The notes beneath the pieces were generated by a model, which saw only the letters and a list, made by a program, of their open reading frames with translations, searched no databases and was not told the DNA's origin. DNA of 64,000 bases, taken from CBDIDH01 sp965277595 (lineage in GTDB: Bacteria; Planctomycetota; Planctomycetia; Isosphaerales; Isosphaeraceae). A program made the position numbers and the translations under genes. Of this stretch, positions 63,160 to 64,000 are shown piece by piece; position 1 is the first letter of the stretch; each line of letters begins with the position of its first letter. The stretch lies in NCBI GenBank assembly GCA_965277595.1, contig CBDIDH010000002.1:2170001-2234000 (forward strand), written 5' to 3'.

Positions 63160-64000
63160 ATGCCGGTCGAAGGTTCGGTCGTCGAGGCGCTGCACGAGAT
63201 CCAGCAGCGATGCGGATACCTGCCGAAGACAGAACTGGAAGCCCTCGCGGGGCGCGAGCCGGAATATCCGCTGCACCGCCTGCACGAGGTCGCCAGTTTT
63301 TTCCCGCACTTCCTGCTTGAGCCGCAACCGGCACTGGACGTGCGCGTCTGCCGCGACATGGCCTGTCATCTCGCCAACGCCCCCAGCCTTCGCGAAGATC
63401 TTGAGGCCTTCGCCGCCGAACAGGGGCCGGACCGTCTGATCGTCGGCGGCGTCTCCTGCCTTGGCCGTTGCGACGCCGCGCCCGCGATCCTGATCGGCGA
63501 GAAGGCGCTCTCCGGACTGACCTCGGCCGCATATCGGAACGCGGTGGCCAGCGCTCTGAACTCACCCGAGGCGCACGCTCACTCGAATTCGCACGGGTCC
63601 GAGCCCGCCATTCCCGCGGGACCGGCGACCGGCTGGCGGATCGATCCCTATGAGGGTCGAGAAGACTACGCGGCGGCCCGACGGTTCGTCGCCAACCCCG
63701 ACCGCGAGGCGTTCACCGAAGCCCTCAAGATCGGCGACCTTCGCGGCATGGGCGGAGCCGGCGTCTGGGCGCACCTCAAGTGGAACGACGTTCGACGCGC
63801 ACCGGGCGAGACCAAGTATGTCGTCTGCAACGCCGATGAGAGCGAGCCGACCACCTTCAAGGATCGTGAATTGCTGCTGCGAACGCCACAGATCGTCATC
63901 GAAGGGGTGATCCTGGGCGCTCTCTTCGTCGGCGCCGAGCGAGCGTACATCTACATCCGCCACGAATATCCTGACCAGATTGCCGCGGTCCGCTCGGCGA
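63160..64000 (+). CDS. Fused NuoE-NuoF-type NADH dehydrogenase subunit (partial)
   Basis: The frame is open from the ATG at 63160 to the end of the window (280 residues seen). The first part (about 1-150) is NuoE-like, with the [2Fe-2S] cysteines visible as CRDMAC and CLGRC. From about residue 165 a NuoF-like domain begins, with the FMN/NADH loop LRGMGGAGVWAHLKW and VVCNADESEPTTFKDRELL. Such fusions occur in some complex I-like and formate-dehydrogenase-linked enzymes; the type cannot be decided as the C-terminus is cut. CGAGG lies upstream at a longer spacing. Confidence 0.88.
   Translation, partial: MPVEGSVVEALHEIQQRCGYLPKTELEALAGREPEYPLHRLHEVASFFPHFLLEPQPALDVRVCRDMACHLANAPSLREDLEAFAAEQGPDRLIVGGVSCLGRCDAAPAILIGEKALSGLTSAAYRNAVASALNSPEAHAHSNSHGSEPAIPAGPATGWRIDPYEGREDYAAARRFVANPDREAFTEALKIGDLRGMGGAGVWAHLKWNDVRRAPGETKYVVCNADESEPTTFKDRELLLRTPQIVIEGVILGALFVGAERAYIYIRHEYPDQIAAVRSA

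Overview
The window looks like a chromosome segment of a high-GC planctomycete, most likely Isosphaeraceae-like (Singulisphaera/Paludisphaera relatives). The evidence is the gene families present: PVC-type c-type cytochrome proteins, a DUF1549/DUF1553 plus DUF1501 pair and a second DUF1501 gene, TIGR03067 repeats, DUF4159, a sulfatase with a formylglycine-generating enzyme, and three surface proteins with the planctomycete N-terminal LExRxxLS-type motif. No tRNA, rRNA, CRISPR array or complete insertion sequence was seen. The genus is inferred.

Layout. 1-5.4 kb: end of an Ig-like surface protein, an orphan Flp pilin, a transglutaminase-like protein, a small HTH protein and a large secreted protein. 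5.6-15.2 kb: purD with an internal duplication, an LRR protein, a DUF3472 protein, a DUF1501 protein, a cyclase-fold/DUF4159 protein, an FKBP isomerase and a small membrane protein. 15.3-23.9 kb: a Tad/Flp pilus locus on the minus strand, read as flp pilin, cpaA, cpaB, cpaE, cpaF, a membrane protein, tadB, tadC; no secretin or TadE/F/G is present. 24-33.4 kb: a toroid protein overlapping a DUF362 protein, a PEP-CTERM protein, aldehyde dehydrogenase, Uma2, HtpG, a glycogen-synthase-type glycosyltransferase and MscL. 33.5-44.7 kb: formylglycine-generating enzyme, STAS protein, sulfatase, metallo-beta-lactamase-fold protein, several secreted proteins and a DUF2185 protein. 44.9-49.2 kb: two GH130 enzymes and a Gfo/Idh/MocA oxidoreductase. 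49.6-64 kb: a TPR protein, a DUF6065-JmjC fusion, a secreted repeat protein, a B12 radical SAM enzyme, the DUF1549/DUF1501 pair, an FHA-GAF-adenylate cyclase, a small surface protein, and a NuoE-NuoF fusion cut by the window end.

The most unusual signal lies in the intergenic DNA. At least a dozen spacers carry palindromes built from degenerate 7-bp units (GGTCATC/GGTCCTC-like, or CTCTGCC-CTTTGTC-like). Two of them are copies of one short mobile element: an 18-bp perfect terminal inverted repeat and a 10-bp perfect target duplication flank the copy at 34765-35055, and a second copy lies in opposite orientation at 43775-43920. They differ in length almost only by about 20 heptamer units. Protein-level novelties are the PurD duplication, the DUF6065-JmjC fusion and the secretin-less Tad locus.
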